A DNA stretch of 64,000 bases from positions 496,001 through 560,000 of the forward strand of contig NZ_BAAAYO010000008.1 in NCBI RefSeq assembly GCF_039536325.1, given 5' to 3'. Made by a program: the position numbers and the translations under genes. Position 1 is the stretch's first letter. Each line of letters starts with the position of its first letter. This document shows, one piece after another, positions 1 to 8,323 of this stretch. The DNA is from Paenibacillus_AB hodogayensis. Lineage in GTDB: Bacteria; Bacillota; Bacilli; Paenibacillales; NBRC-103111. A model generated the notes under the pieces. The model ran no database searches. It had not been told where the DNA came from and worked only from the letters and a program-made list of their open reading frames with translations.

Positions 1-718
1 GCTCGTCGTTCGGAGCATGAATCGAGATAGCCAGATTGATCTGCATATTCTCGTCGGCGAACCGATATATATTCGGAACGATGCCACTAGTGGATACGGT
101 AATGTGACGCTGCCCGATATTGAGCCCCTTCTCGTGGTTCATCGTCTTCAGAAACTTCAGCATTGCGTCGTAGTTCTCGAACGGCTCGCCGATGCCCATG
201 ATGACAATGCTGCTGACGCGCTCTCCCGTAGCGTCAAGCATGCGCTGGGCTTGTACGACCTGGGCGATGATCTCGCCGGCCGCCAGGTTGCGCTTCAAGC
301 CGCCGAGTGTCGACGCGCAGAACGTACAGCCGATCCGGCAGCCCACTTGGGTGGTCACGCAGACGCTGTTGCCGTAATCGTGCTTCATGATGACGGTCTC
401 GATCGCGTTGTTGTCGGCCAGCTCGAACAAAAACTTGACGGTTCCGTCCTTCGACTGCTGGCGCGCCACTTCCTTAAGCGAGACGAACTCGAACAGGCGC
501 GACAATTTATCGCGCAGCGGCTTGGGCAGGTTGGACATTTCCTCGAAGGAGCCCACCCGCTTCACATACAGCCAATCGAAGATTTGTCCGGCACGGAAAG
601 GCGGCTCGCCGTTTTCTTTCAGCCACGTGCCCCATTCTTCGAGAGACAGATCGTAGGCCGACAGCGTCTCGGGCACGAAGGGCTCCAATGGTTTCAACGG
701 TTTTAAAGGTTTCAGCAA
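1..718 (-). CDS. rlmN: 23S rRNA (adenine-2503-C2)-methyltransferase RlmN, 3' end missing
   Basis: This is the N-terminal 239 codons of the radical-SAM enzyme that methylates A2503 of 23S rRNA (and A37 of some tRNAs). The frame shows a conserved FDWLYVKR segment near residue 45 and a CRIGCTFC motif (C-x3-C-x2-C, the 4Fe-4S ligands) near residue 130, then GIGEPFENY and the HITVSTSG segment. The C-terminal catalytic part runs off the left window edge. The frame has no good ATG: an in-frame stop lies just upstream, and the likely start is TTG at 718, with a KPLKPLKPLEP repeat immediately after it. It is last in the coaBC-priA-def-fmt-rsmB-rlmN series, as in Bacillus subtilis. The exact start is uncertain. 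Confidence 0.93.
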   Translation of the reverse strand, partial: MLKPLKPLKPLEPFVPETLSAYDLSLEEWGTWLKENGEPPFRAGQIFDWLYVKRVGSFEEMSNLPKPLRDKLSRLFEFVSLKEVARQQSKDGTVKFLFELADNNAIETVIMKHDYGNSVCVTTQVGCRIGCTFCASTLGGLKRNLAAGEIIAQVVQAQRMLDATGERVSSIVIMGIGEPFENYDAMLKFLKTMNHEKGLNIGQRHITVSTSGIVPNIYRFADENMQINLAISIHAPNDE

Positions 719-812
719 AAAACATCACGATCCGTTCGTCGATTTCGCATGCGGTTGCACATGCGTAGGACGGAGCTTCCCGCTATCGGTCCGCTCCGCC
801 GGTTTATTCTCT

Positions 813-821
813 ATTCTAGCA
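813..821 (-). promoter_or_regulatory. possible extended -10 promoter before rlmN
   Basis: On the minus strand the sequence TGCTAGAAT fits an extended -10 element (TG-n-TAGAAT) in the 135-bp gap between rsmB and rlmN. The matching -35 position (TTTAGC) is poor, so this is a weak candidate for an internal promoter. Confidence 0.28.
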
Positions 822-853
822 TAACCCGGCCCGCAGCTAAAGTTTTAACGGGT

Positions 854-2470
854 TTACGGGCGTTTGCGAAGCCGTGCGATGAAAAAGCCGTCCGAGCCGA
901 ACCGGTGCGGCAGCACCGTAACGGCTCCGTTCTCGGCGATCGTTCCCTCCGGCAATGACGAGCGGAGGGGCTCCGGAGGCTGCTCGAGGGAAAACGCCGG
1001 ATGCGCGAGCAGAAACCGCTCCACGACCCGTTCGTTCTCCTCCGCGGAGATCGTGCAGGTGCTGTACACGAGCACGCCGTCCGGCGCCAGCAGGTCGGCC
1101 GCCTTGTCCAGCAGCTCGGCCTGCAGTCCGGCGATGTCGATCGAATCCTGCGCGGTTTTCGTCCATTTGATGTCCGGCTTGCGGCGGATAACGCCCAAGC
1201 CGGTGCACGGCGCGTCCAGCAGAATGCGGTCGAAGACGGTCCCGGCGAACGTTTCCGGCAAATGCCGGGCGTCGAGCGTTCGCGTCTCGACGCAGCGCAG
1301 CCCGAGCCTGTCGGACTGGGCGGCGATCAGCTCGCGTTTATGCTCGTGCAGATCGCATGCGACGATTCTCCCGTTGTCGTTCATCAGCTCGGCCAAATGG
1401 GCGGTTTTGCCTCCCGGTGCGGCGCAGCAGTCGAGCACGCTCATCCCCGGCTGCGGATCGACCATGGCGGCGACCAGCATCGAGCTCTCGTCCTGGACGG
1501 ACAGCTCGCCTGCGGCATACCAGGGCGTCAGCGCCATGTTGCCGCCGCTTTCTACGACGACGCCTTCGGCCGCCAGAACGGACTCGCGCGCGCGCATGCC
1601 CGCCTGCTCCATGCGCTCCAACAGCTCTCCGCGCGTCAGCCGGAGCGTATTGACGCGAACGCTGGCGTGCGGCGGCTCGTTGTTCGAACGGCATATGCGC
1701 TCTGCCGTCTCGACGCCGAACCGTTCGGCCCACTGCTTCACGAGCCAAGCCGGATGGGACGTTTCGAGGGAAATGCGCGACACCGGGTCCAGCGAATCCG
1801 GAATCGTCAGCTCGTCCTTGCGGCGGATGACGTTGCGCAACACCCCGTTCACCATGCCGGATATGCCGGCATGTCCGTCGCGCTTGGCGATCGAAACGGC
1901 CTCGTTGACGGCCGCATGCTCCGGAATACGGTCCAAGTAGCGCAACTGGTAGACGCTCAGGCGGAGCAGATTGCGCACCCACGGCTCCAGCTTCGCCAGC
2001 CCTTTGGCGACGAAGGCTTCCAGCCAGTAGTCCAGCGTGTTTCTGCGTTGGATCGTCCCGTACACCAGCTCGGTTGCCAAACCGGCGTCGCTTTTGGACA
2101 AGCCGTGCTTTTGCAGCATCTGGTTCAGCAGCAGATTGCTATACGCCTGTCCGGTCTCGACGCGGGTGAGCACAGCCAGCGCCAGCTCCCGCGCGGACAA
2201 CGGCCTGCCTCCCGCCGCGCCGCTGCGGACGCCATGGCTTTGACGGCCTGCGCCGTTTCCTGCCGGTTTGCGCCCGGCACCGGAGCTTCCGGAGCTTTGG
2301 CCTGACGCAGCGCCCGCGCTCCCCGAAGATTTGCCCTTGGCAGGCGCGCCTGCCCGTAACGGACGCCCCTGCTGCTTGTCCGCTCTCCCCTGCCCCGGCT
2401 TCGCCGCCGTTCCGTTCGGCACCCGGCCGGCTGCCCTATGATTCGTCCCTTGCTGCTCGTTCGATTTCAA
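854..2470 (-). CDS. rsmB: 16S rRNA (cytosine-967-C5)-methyltransferase RsmB
   Basis: RsmB makes m5C967 in 16S rRNA. Residues about 92-225 form the NusB-like RNA-binding domain. The SAM-binding motif DCCAAPGGKT is near residue 345, followed by the two catalytic-cysteine motifs DAPCTGLG and YSTCT of the NOL1/NOP2/Sun family. The first 88 or so residues are an unusual low-complexity tail rich in Gly, Arg, Lys, Ser, Ala and Gln, making the protein (538 aa) longer than the usual 430-450 aa. The start is TTG at 2470, 7 nt after the fmt stop, with a G-rich Shine-Dalgarno stretch inside the end of fmt. No in-frame ATG is available before the NusB domain, so the extension appears to be translated. Confidence 0.95.
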   Translation of the reverse strand: MKSNEQQGTNHRAAGRVPNGTAAKPGQGRADKQQGRPLRAGAPAKGKSSGSAGAASGQSSGSSGAGRKPAGNGAGRQSHGVRSGAAGGRPLSARELALAVLTRVETGQAYSNLLLNQMLQKHGLSKSDAGLATELVYGTIQRRNTLDYWLEAFVAKGLAKLEPWVRNLLRLSVYQLRYLDRIPEHAAVNEAVSIAKRDGHAGISGMVNGVLRNVIRRKDELTIPDSLDPVSRISLETSHPAWLVKQWAERFGVETAERICRSNNEPPHASVRVNTLRLTRGELLERMEQAGMRARESVLAAEGVVVESGGNMALTPWYAAGELSVQDESSMLVAAMVDPQPGMSVLDCCAAPGGKTAHLAELMNDNGRIVACDLHEHKRELIAAQSDRLGLRCVETRTLDARHLPETFAGTVFDRILLDAPCTGLGVIRRKPDIKWTKTAQDSIDIAGLQAELLDKAADLLAPDGVLVYSTCTISAEENERVVERFLLAHPAFSLEQPPEPLRSSLPEGTIAENGAVTVLPHRFGSDGFFIARLRKRP

Positions 2471-2477
2471 CTCGATG

Positions 2478-3449
2478 TTAAACCCCCAATACCGTTCCCG
2501 GCGAAATAGGCGCTCCGCGTCTCAACTCGGACACGCTCATCGCCTTCTTGCCCGCAGGCTGAACATGCGTCAGCCATAACGAACCGTCGCCCGTCCGCAC
2601 CTCAATGCCATCGTCGGACATCCCCAGCACGGTTCCGGGCGCGGCGTCGTCCGCGGCCGATGCGCGGCCGACACGGTCGGCGCTGCCTGCGCCGGACTTC
2701 GGCTTGACGCTGGCCCATACTTTGAACACAGCGCCATTCCATAGCGTAAAAGCGCCGGGCATCGGATTCAGCCCGCGGATTTGGTTAAACAGCTCCAGGG
2801 AGGAACGGGACCAGTCGATCCGCTCGTTCTCCCGGGCAATATTCGGCGCATAGGTCGCTTCCGCATCCTGCTGCGGCACCGCCGTTAAGCGGCCGGCCAG
2901 CAGCTCCGGCAGCGTATCGCGAAGCAGCCGGGCTCCCGCCGAGCTCAGCTTGTCAAATATCGTACCGGCCGTATCCTCGTCGGCAATCGGCACCTCTACC
3001 CGGCTGATCATATCGCCAGTATCGAGTCCGGCCGCCATATACATGATCGTAACGCCGGTCACCGTCTCGCCGTTCATGATCGCATGCTGAATCGGAGCGC
3101 CTCCCCGGTATTTCGGCAGCAGCGAGCCATGCACATTGATGCAGCCGTGTCCCGGAATCGCCAGCAGCGACTTGGGCAAAATTTGCCCGTAGGCAGCGGT
3201 CACGATCAGATCCGGCGCATACTCGCGAATCTGCTCAACCGCCTCGGGATCGCGCAGCTTGAGCGGCTGAAGCACGGGGATGCCGCGGTTCAGCGCCTCC
3301 AGCTTCACGGGCGGGGGCGTCAGCTCGCGCTTGCGCCCCTTCGGCCGATCCGGCTGGGTGACGACCGCCACGACGTTATAGCCTTCGTCGAGCAGCGCTT
3401 GAAGGGAAGGAACGGCAAAATCAGGCGTTCCCATGAAAACGACGTTCAT
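2478..3449 (-). CDS. fmt: methionyl-tRNA formyltransferase
   Basis: Formylates initiator methionyl-tRNA using 10-formyl-tetrahydrofolate. The protein (323 aa) begins MNVVFMGTPDFA, typical of the family, and carries the catalytic-loop segment NVHGSLLPKYRGGAPI near residue 105 with the Asn-His pair, then the TGVTIMYM and GLDTGD strand. The C-terminal tRNA-binding domain spans about 205-320. An earlier in-frame ATG lies at 3467, but the start at 3449 is preferred because GAGGAG lies 7-8 nt before it and matches the family N-terminus. It follows def by only 4 nt, so formylation and deformylation enzymes are co-transcribed. Confidence 0.97.
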   Translation of the reverse strand: MNVVFMGTPDFAVPSLQALLDEGYNVVAVVTQPDRPKGRKRELTPPPVKLEALNRGIPVLQPLKLRDPEAVEQIREYAPDLIVTAAYGQILPKSLLAIPGHGCINVHGSLLPKYRGGAPIQHAIMNGETVTGVTIMYMAAGLDTGDMISRVEVPIADEDTAGTIFDKLSSAGARLLRDTLPELLAGRLTAVPQQDAEATYAPNIARENERIDWSRSSLELFNQIRGLNPMPGAFTLWNGAVFKVWASVKPKSGAGSADRVGRASAADDAAPGTVLGMSDDGIEVRTGDGSLWLTHVQPAGKKAMSVSELRRGAPISPGTVLGV

Positions 3450-3453
3450 GTCT

Positions 3454-3939
3454 TCACTCCTCGCCATTTCTTTGCCGTTCCTCTTCGCGGTATACGCTTA
3501 GGGCCAGATCGGTGAACAGCACGCCGTTCAGATGATCCACCTCGTGCTGGAACGCCCGCGCCAGCAGCTCCGAGCCGGTAATGACGATCTCGTCGCCGTT
3601 GCGGTCCAACCCTTTAACGGTCACCTTCATCGCCCGCTTTACATCGCCGCGCAAGCCGGGTATGCTCAGGCAGCCCTCCTGCCCCAGCTGCTCCCCTTCG
3701 GAGCTGACGATTTCCGGATTGATCATTTCGATCAGGCCGTTGTCATCGCCGACATCGATCACGATTACCCGCTTCAGGATGCCGATTTGCGGAGCGGCAA
3801 GCCCGACTCCCTCGGCATCGTACATCGTGTCGGCCATGTCGTCGAGCAGCTTGTGAATGTTGGGCGTTATTTTCGGAACCGGCTTCGCCACTTCACGCAG
3901 CACGGAATCCGGTTCTTTCACGATAATCCGGATAGCCAA
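3454..3939 (-). CDS. def: peptide deformylase
   Basis: Removes the N-formyl group from nascent proteins. All three deformylase motifs are visible: GVGLAAPQIG near residue 45, EGCLSIPG near 93 (Cys metal ligand), and QHEVDHL near 133 (two His ligands and the catalytic Glu). At 161 aa it is a type 1-length enzyme, and the family's usual HEFDHL is HEVDHL here. It lies between priA and fmt, with 51 nt to the priA stop. The ATG start is 12 nt after an AAGGAGTG-type ribosome binding site. Confidence 0.97.
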   Translation of the reverse strand: MAIRIIVKEPDSVLREVAKPVPKITPNIHKLLDDMADTMYDAEGVGLAAPQIGILKRVIVIDVGDDNGLIEMINPEIVSSEGEQLGQEGCLSIPGLRGDVKRAMKVTVKGLDRNGDEIVITGSELLARAFQHEVDHLNGVLFTDLALSVYREEERQRNGEE

Positions 3940-3990
3940 GACAGCAACACTCCTTATCGAATCGGTTTGTATGGTTTATGCGCAGCACAG

Positions 3991-6648
3991 CTACATCAGT
4001 ACTTGCGGATTGACGTCCATGCTGATCGTCAGCTTGTCGTTGCGAACCGTATCGTCGAACGCAGCCGCCGTTTCGGCCAGCATGCCGGCGACGTCGACAT
4101 TACCCCGATATTTTATCATGCATTGGAACCGATATCTATCTTTGATTCGCGGGATTGGGGAGGCTACCGGGCCGTACACCTCGAAATAAGCGCCGTCGCC
4201 TCGGGCGTCGTTTAGATGGCCCAAGCTGTCTGCGGGATACCCCGGCCCCCGGCCTCTCCGCTCATGCTCCCAGCACTGCTTCAGCCTGGAAGCGAACGCC
4301 TCGCCGGCGCGGACGAGCAGCGGCACCTGCTCATGGGATAAGGTCACAAGCACCAGCTCATAATAAGGAGGATAGCCGCGCTGCCGCCGTATATCCAGCT
4401 CCTGCTCCAGAAACGCCCCGAAGTCGTGGGCGCTTGCCGTCACGATGCTGTAATGGTCGGGGGTATAGGTCTGGATAAATACCTCACCCGGCAGCCGGTG
4501 CCGGCCGGCCCGGCCGGCGACCTGCGTCAACAGTTGGAACGTCTTCTCGGCGGCGCGGAAGTCGGGCAGATGCAGCACCGTATCCGCGGCGATGACGCCG
4601 ACCAGCGTCACATCGGGGAAATCGAGCCCCTTGGCCACCATCTGCGTGCCGAGCAGCACGTCCGCCTGACGATCGCGAAACCGGTTCAGCAGACGCTCGT
4701 GCGCCCCTTTCTCCGACGTCGTATCGACGTCCATCCGGATGACGCGAATGCCGGGGAACAGCTTCGCCAGTTCCTCCTCGACCCGCTGCGTGCCGGTTCC
4801 GAAATAACGGATATGCTCGCTCTCGCAGCTCGGACACGTGGCCGGCTCGGGCTGGGAAAAGCCGCAATAGTGGCAGCGCATCGTCCGCGATACCTGATGG
4901 TACGTCAGCGAAATATCGCAATGCGGGCATTGAACGACGAAGCCGCACGAGCGGCACATAACGAAGGTGGAGTAGCCGCGCCGATTGAGCAGCAGAACGC
5001 TTTGCTCCTGCCGTTCCAGACGCTGCCCCAGCGCTTCGTACAGCCCGCGGCTGAACATCGAGCGGTTGCCCGCCTTCAGCTCCTCGCGCAGATCGACGAC
5101 GTTGACCGCCGGCAGCGGCCGGCCTTCGACCCGTTCCGCCATCGTCAACAGTCGGTATCGGCCGGCAGCGCCGCTGCCGAGCCGGCCCGACGCCTTGGCG
5201 TAACTTTCCAGCGACGGGGTCGCCGAGCCGAGCACGACCGCCGCGCCATGATACGCCGCCCGTTCCACCGCCACATCCCGTGCGTGATATTTCGGGCTTT
5301 CTTCCTGCTTATAAGACGATTCATGCTCCTCATCGATAATGATCAACCCGATTCTATCGAACGGGGCGAACACGGCCGAACGGGCGCCGATGACGACGCT
5401 CACCCGCTTCAGGACGATTTTGCGCCACTCGTCGTAACGTTCGCCCTGCGAAAGACGGCTGTGCATGACGGCGACGGCCGAGCCGAACCGGCCTTTGAAC
5501 CGTTCCACCATTTGCGGCGTCAACGAGATTTCGGGGACGAGCACGATCGCCTCTCGCCCTTGATCGAGACATTGCTGGATCGCTTGCAAGTACACTTCGG
5601 TTTTGCCGCTGCCGGTTACTCCGTGAAGCAGGAACACGCCATGCTCCCGGCGTTCCAGCGTATCCGCCACCGGTTCCAGCGCTTGCCGCTGCTCCGGGGT
5701 CAAAGCAAGCGGAGTCGTGCGCCGAAATTCCCGTCCCGCATACGGATCGCGGAACAGCTCGCGCTCCGTGACGGACAACAAGCCTTTGTCGGCCAGCGCC
5801 TTGACGGTGCCCGCTCCGACGTCCAGCTTGTCCGTCAGCTCGGCAAGCGGCAGTGGTTCCAGGTTTTCGGCAAACCAGAGAAGCAGCTCCTTCTGTCGCT
5901 TCGCATTGGCCGGCAGCTTCATACTGTGCGCCGTCAGCTCCTCCGGACTGGCAGCGGGAGCGACGAACAGCGCCGTTTTCGCATTCATCCGGTCCCTCAC
6001 CGTCTGCACTTCCACGAACGTCCCTTGCTCCAGCATCCGCTTCAACAGCGGCCCGGCCTCGGGAAACCGAGCAAGCATCGCCTCGGTCGTCACTTGTCCC
6101 TTCTGGCGGACAAATGCCGAGATCGCTTCTTCCTCCGGGCTTGCCGCGAACAACAGCGCCTGACCGCCATCCTGTGCATCGGCCCGCTTCCGCGCCTTCA
6201 GCTCGGCATCGTCGGCCAGCTCGATCCGCTTCTCGTATTTCGCCTTCAGGGCACCGGGAATCATCGCCTGCAAAGCTGTAATTTCATGACAAATATAAGT
6301 GCGGCTCATCCAGCGGGCCAGTTGCACCAGCTCGGGATTGAGCGGAGGCACGAGATCGAGCACCTGCTCGATCTTCTTCAGCTTGCCGGACGCCATATCG
6401 GTCCGCTCCGACAAGGCGACGACAAAACCCTGGAGCGTACGCGGTCCGAACGGGACGCCGACACGGCTGCCGACGCCGATCCAGGTTCGCAGCTCCTCGG
6501 GTACGACGTAGTCGAACGGCCGGTTCGTTTGCTTCGACGGCACGTCCACCACGACCTGTGCGTACAGCTCCGGTTGACCGTTGCCGGACAGCGGCAGCAG
6601 CTCTTCTCCGAACAAATCGGACATGGCCGGCACGCGATCGGACCGCAT
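3991..6648 (-). CDS. priA: primosomal replication restart helicase PriA
   Basis: Reloads the replisome at stalled forks. The N-terminal DNA-binding domain begins with the family's AQVVVDVP...FDYVVPEEL segment. The helicase core has Walker A GVTGSGKTEVY near residue 345 and DEEH near 437. A zinc-binding insert carries four CxxC pairs (CRSCG, CPHC, CHYC, CPSC) near 560-605, followed by the SF2 C-terminal lobe and the PriA C-terminal domain. At 885 aa it is longer than the B. subtilis protein (about 805), mainly through a charged, variable stretch around residues 150-215. Its ATG at 6648 overlaps the coaBC stop (TGATG), so translation is probably coupled. Confidence 0.96.
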   Translation of the reverse strand: MRSDRVPAMSDLFGEELLPLSGNGQPELYAQVVVDVPSKQTNRPFDYVVPEELRTWIGVGSRVGVPFGPRTLQGFVVALSERTDMASGKLKKIEQVLDLVPPLNPELVQLARWMSRTYICHEITALQAMIPGALKAKYEKRIELADDAELKARKRADAQDGGQALLFAASPEEEAISAFVRQKGQVTTEAMLARFPEAGPLLKRMLEQGTFVEVQTVRDRMNAKTALFVAPAASPEELTAHSMKLPANAKRQKELLLWFAENLEPLPLAELTDKLDVGAGTVKALADKGLLSVTERELFRDPYAGREFRRTTPLALTPEQRQALEPVADTLERREHGVFLLHGVTGSGKTEVYLQAIQQCLDQGREAIVLVPEISLTPQMVERFKGRFGSAVAVMHSRLSQGERYDEWRKIVLKRVSVVIGARSAVFAPFDRIGLIIIDEEHESSYKQEESPKYHARDVAVERAAYHGAAVVLGSATPSLESYAKASGRLGSGAAGRYRLLTMAERVEGRPLPAVNVVDLREELKAGNRSMFSRGLYEALGQRLERQEQSVLLLNRRGYSTFVMCRSCGFVVQCPHCDISLTYHQVSRTMRCHYCGFSQPEPATCPSCESEHIRYFGTGTQRVEEELAKLFPGIRVIRMDVDTTSEKGAHERLLNRFRDRQADVLLGTQMVAKGLDFPDVTLVGVIAADTVLHLPDFRAAEKTFQLLTQVAGRAGRHRLPGEVFIQTYTPDHYSIVTASAHDFGAFLEQELDIRRQRGYPPYYELVLVTLSHEQVPLLVRAGEAFASRLKQCWEHERRGRGPGYPADSLGHLNDARGDGAYFEVYGPVASPIPRIKDRYRFQCMIKYRGNVDVAGMLAETAAAFDDTVRNDKLTISMDVNPQVLM

Positions 6649-7862
6649 CAGGCATCACTCCCGCCGCGCGCCTTCAACCTCTCGGCTATGAGCACGAGCA
6701 GCCGCTCGGCCACCTCGCGCTTGCTCAGCTGCGGCAGCGCAACGACCAGGCCGGATTCGTCGAATACCGTGACGATGTTCGTGTCGGTGCCAAAGCCGGC
6801 GCCCGGCACCGTGACGTCGTTCAGAACAAGCAGATCGCTTTTTTTGCGCCTGATCTTGTCCATCGCATGGAGCTCCCCGTTATCCGTTTCCGCAGCAAAG
6901 CCGACGATAAACTGCTTTGTTTTGCGTTCGCCCAGCGTCTGTAATATATCCGGATTTTTGATCAGCTCGAGCGTCATCCGCTCGTCCTTTTTTTTGATCT
7001 TTTTGTCCGACGGGCGTGCCGCTCGATAATCTGCGACGGCCGCCGCCTTGATCACGATATCGCAGTCGTCGAACCGGTCCAGCACGGCCTCGAGCATATC
7101 CATCGTAGAGTCGACCGGCACGACCTCGATTCCGGCCGGAACGGCGACCGAAGCTTTGCCGGTTACGAGCGTTACCTGCGCCCCCAGCCGCTTCGCCGCC
7201 TCGGCAATCGCATATCCCATTTTGCCGGAAGAGTCGTTCGTGATGTAACGGACCGGGTCGATGCGCTCCATCGTCCCTCCCGCCGTTACGAGTACGCGTT
7301 TGCCTGCAAGCGGCAGCGCCGGGTTCAGCAGCCGGTTGATCGCGACCATAATCTCCTCCGGCTCGGCCAGCCGGCCTTTGCCGACATAACCGCAAGCGAG
7401 CTGCCCTTCCCCGGGCTCGATAAAATGAACGCCGCGCTCGCCGAGCACGCGCATATTGTCCGTCACCGCCGGATGCGCGTACATGTGCACGTTCATCGCC
7501 GGGGCCACAAGCACCGGCGCCTCCGTGGCGAGCAGCGTCGTGCTCAGCATATCGTCGGCGATGCCGTGAGCCATCTTGGCGATCATATTCGCCGTAGCCG
7601 GAGCGACGACCACGAGATCCGCGCTGTCGGCCAAATGGATATGGGATACGACAGAGGCGTCTCTCTCGTCGAACGTATCGATCGCCACGTCGTGGCGGGA
7701 CAGGGTCTGAAACGTCAAAGGCGCGACGAACTTGGCAGCCGACTCGGTCATGATGACGCGCACGTCCGCGCCCGCCTGAGCCAACTTGCTGCACAAAGCC
7801 GCCGCCTTGTAACAGGCGATTCCGCCGGTTACGCCGAGCACGATCGTTTTTCCTTGCAGCAT
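6648..7862 (-). CDS. coaBC: bifunctional phosphopantothenoylcysteine decarboxylase/phosphopantothenate-cysteine ligase
   Basis: Catalyses two consecutive steps of coenzyme A synthesis. Residues 1-185 are the FMN-dependent CoaC decarboxylase: GVTGGIACYK at the start, the PAMN motif near 122, and the substrate lid Cys in ACGYVGKG near 157. Residues about 190-404 are the CoaB ligase, with VLVTAGGTMERIDPVRYITN and the KKIKKKDE lysine-rich loop. The start is set at 7862 (MLQGKTIVLG) with GGAGGGG 6 nt upstream. An upstream in-frame extension lacks family similarity and overlaps an intrinsic terminator. It begins the coaBC-priA-def-fmt-rsmB-rlmN unit. Confidence 0.96.
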   Translation of the reverse strand: MLQGKTIVLGVTGGIACYKAAALCSKLAQAGADVRVIMTESAAKFVAPLTFQTLSRHDVAIDTFDERDASVVSHIHLADSADLVVVAPATANMIAKMAHGIADDMLSTTLLATEAPVLVAPAMNVHMYAHPAVTDNMRVLGERGVHFIEPGEGQLACGYVGKGRLAEPEEIMVAINRLLNPALPLAGKRVLVTAGGTMERIDPVRYITNDSSGKMGYAIAEAAKRLGAQVTLVTGKASVAVPAGIEVVPVDSTMDMLEAVLDRFDDCDIVIKAAAVADYRAARPSDKKIKKKDERMTLELIKNPDILQTLGERKTKQFIVGFAAETDNGELHAMDKIRRKKSDLLVLNDVTVPGAGFGTDTNIVTVFDESGLVVALPQLSKREVAERLLVLIAERLKARGGSDA

Positions 7863-7889
7863 TCGTATCCCCTCCATCCGGTTAATCCG

Positions 7890-7920
7890 GGAAAAAAATA
7901 ACAACCTGCCAGAGGTTGTC
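7890..7920 (-). terminator. intrinsic terminator between rpoZ and coaBC
   Basis: On the minus strand ACAACCT-CTGGC-AGGTTGT forms a 7-bp stem with a 5-nt loop and is followed by TATTTTTTT. It lies 28 nt before the coaBC start, so it should end transcripts coming from gmk-rpoZ, or act as an attenuator before coaBC. Confidence 0.7.
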
Positions 7921-7958
7921 ATGCGGTCATATCCGTATCGTTATATCTGTGTCCCTAA

Positions 7959-8007
7959 TACAAAGTCAGACCTTAACCTGAATCACAGAATTAGCTCTGA
8001 CTTTGTA
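7959..8007. repeat. inverted-repeat element, short copy (A1)
   Basis: This 49-bp unit has perfect 12-bp terminal inverted repeats, TACAAAGTCAGA and TCTGACTTTGTA. It shares both ends and the CACAGAATTAGC segment with the longer copy directly after it, but lacks the middle part (GGTATCCGTGGAAT), so it looks like an internal-deletion derivative. A two-base spacer (CT) joins it to copy A2, giving the palindrome CTTTGTACCTGTACAAAG. Confidence 0.75.
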
Positions 8008-8010
8008 CCT

Positions 8011-8112
8011 GTACAAAGTCAGACCTTAAATGGTATCCGTGGAATAGACCGATTCCCTTGCCCGCAAGGGATCGAGTCTTCCGAATACACAGAATTAGCA
8101 CTGACTTTGTAC
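8011..8112. repeat. inverted-repeat element, long copy (A2)
   Basis: This 102-bp unit has 12-bp terminal inverted repeats GTACAAAGTCAG/CTGACTTTGTAC and contains CTTAAATGGTATCCGTGGAAT and CGAATACACAG, which recur in the copies at 29577-29647 and 53602-53673 in the opposite orientation. Relative to those it has about 30 extra bases in the middle, including a CCCTTG-CCCG-CAAGGG hairpin at 8055-8070. It ends 4 nt from the rpoZ stop codon. Its size and structure resemble a MITE or REP-type element; no transposase is present in the window. Confidence 0.8.
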
Positions 8113-8116
8113 CAGG

Positions 8117-8320
8117 TCAAGCTTTCGGCTGGTTTTCCACCTGAATGTAGTCGCCGTATATTTCTTCAAGCGCTACTCCGACATACTTGCTCGCATGCGA
8201 GTCCTTCAAATCCGTTTTGGAGCCGTCGCGCAGCATTCTCGCCCGTTTGGACGCCGCCACGACAAGCGAGTACTTGCTGTCCACTTTGTCGATAAGCAGG
8301 TCGATCGATGGGTACAACAT
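8117..8320 (-). CDS. rpoZ: DNA-directed RNA polymerase omega subunit
   Basis: A 67-residue omega subunit, which helps assemble and stabilise RNA polymerase. MLYPSIDLLIDKVDSKYSLV at the N-terminus and the AASKRARML helix are characteristic. It starts 3 nt after the gmk stop, as in other Bacillales, and is followed within 4 nt by the inverted-repeat element A2. The last residues (ENQPKA) are the variable tail. Confidence 0.95.
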   Translation of the reverse strand: MLYPSIDLLIDKVDSKYSLVVAASKRARMLRDGSKTDLKDSHASKYVGVALEEIYGDYIQVENQPKA

Positions 8321-8323
8321 CGT

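Noticed and set aside
4426..7029. An 867-codon open frame on the plus strand, antisense to priA and coaBC.
   Set aside because: It mirrors high-GC coding on the other strand, has no ribosome binding site, and its translation is compositionally odd (Arg, His, Gln-rich) with no domain.
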